Shown here: positions 63,973 through 64,000 of the stretch, piece by piece
Numbering within the stretch: the stretch's first letter is position 1
How the letters are laid out: each line of letters starts with the position of its first letter
From: Glycine soja
Taxonomy: Eukaryota; Streptophyta; Magnoliopsida; Fabales; Fabaceae
Direction of reading: 5' to 3'
Length of the DNA: 64,000 nucleotides
NCBI RefSeq assembly: GCF_004193775.1
Contig: NC_041019.1
Location: 50,381,928-50,445,927 of the forward strand
Notes under the pieces: generated by a model
Told to the model about the DNA's origin: nothing
Databases searched by the model: none
Seen by the model: the letters and a program-made list of their open reading frames with translations, nothing else
Position numbers and translations under genes: made by a program

Positions 63973-64000
63973 TTTTAAATTTTTCTTATGCATGTGTATA

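Noticed and set aside
1..64000. CRISPR array, tRNA/rRNA genes, prokaryotic operons or organelle insertions
   Set aside because: No regularly spaced repeats, cloverleaf-like genes or recognisable organelle genes were seen; the only tRNA-like boxes belong to SINE-type elements.

Overview
This window looks like nuclear DNA of a flowering plant, most likely a legume close to soybean (Glycine). It is strongly AT-rich, its genes are split by GT-AG introns, and the recognisable proteins are plant families: cornichon, AT-hook/PPC (AHL), LOB-domain, MAP65, sterol C4-methyl oxidase and palmitoyl-protein thioesterase. The space between genes is filled with MITEs, foldback elements, a SINE and a LINE relic. 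The species call is an inference from style; no database was searched.

Left third (1-17.8 kb). A lone first exon of an SMO1-type sterol C4-methyl oxidase lies at 4737-5066 (minus), with no further exon before the window edge. A complete four-exon cornichon gene follows at 6661-8878 (plus, 136 aa), with a MITE bearing an 8-bp target duplication just upstream and a SINE downstream. A complete five-exon AHL DNA-binding protein gene lies at 12778-16520 (minus, 338 aa).

Middle (17.8-45.3 kb). This stretch is mostly gene-poor repeats. A decayed LINE (about 19.15-20.76 kb) is split by an 885-bp foldback element flanked by an 8-bp duplication. A multi-exon MAP65/ASE1-type microtubule-bundling gene lies dead on the minus strand at 27291-31376. 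It keeps exon order and splice sites but carries frameshifts and lost exons, and its promoter still holds three AACGG (MSA-like) mitotic elements. Further foldback elements and MITEs lie at 33.8, 37.1, 40.0 and 41.3 kb.

Right part (45.3-64 kb). A LOB-domain (LBD16/29-like) first exon at 45521-45835 has no visible second exon. From about 49 to 61 kb there is a nest of tandem duplications. It holds a 3'-truncated palmitoyl-protein thioesterase gene (first five exons intact), a promoter-only fragment, a second badly deleted copy, and two further tandem repeats of about 0.73 and 1.07 kb. The window ends with a five-exon gene (61745-63972, plus) for an unrecognised acidic/basic coiled-coil plant protein.

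The genes are independent eukaryotic loci with no operon-like logic. The main themes are gene decay by duplication and truncation, and heavy transposon traffic. I saw no CRISPR array, prophage or obviously new multi-gene system.
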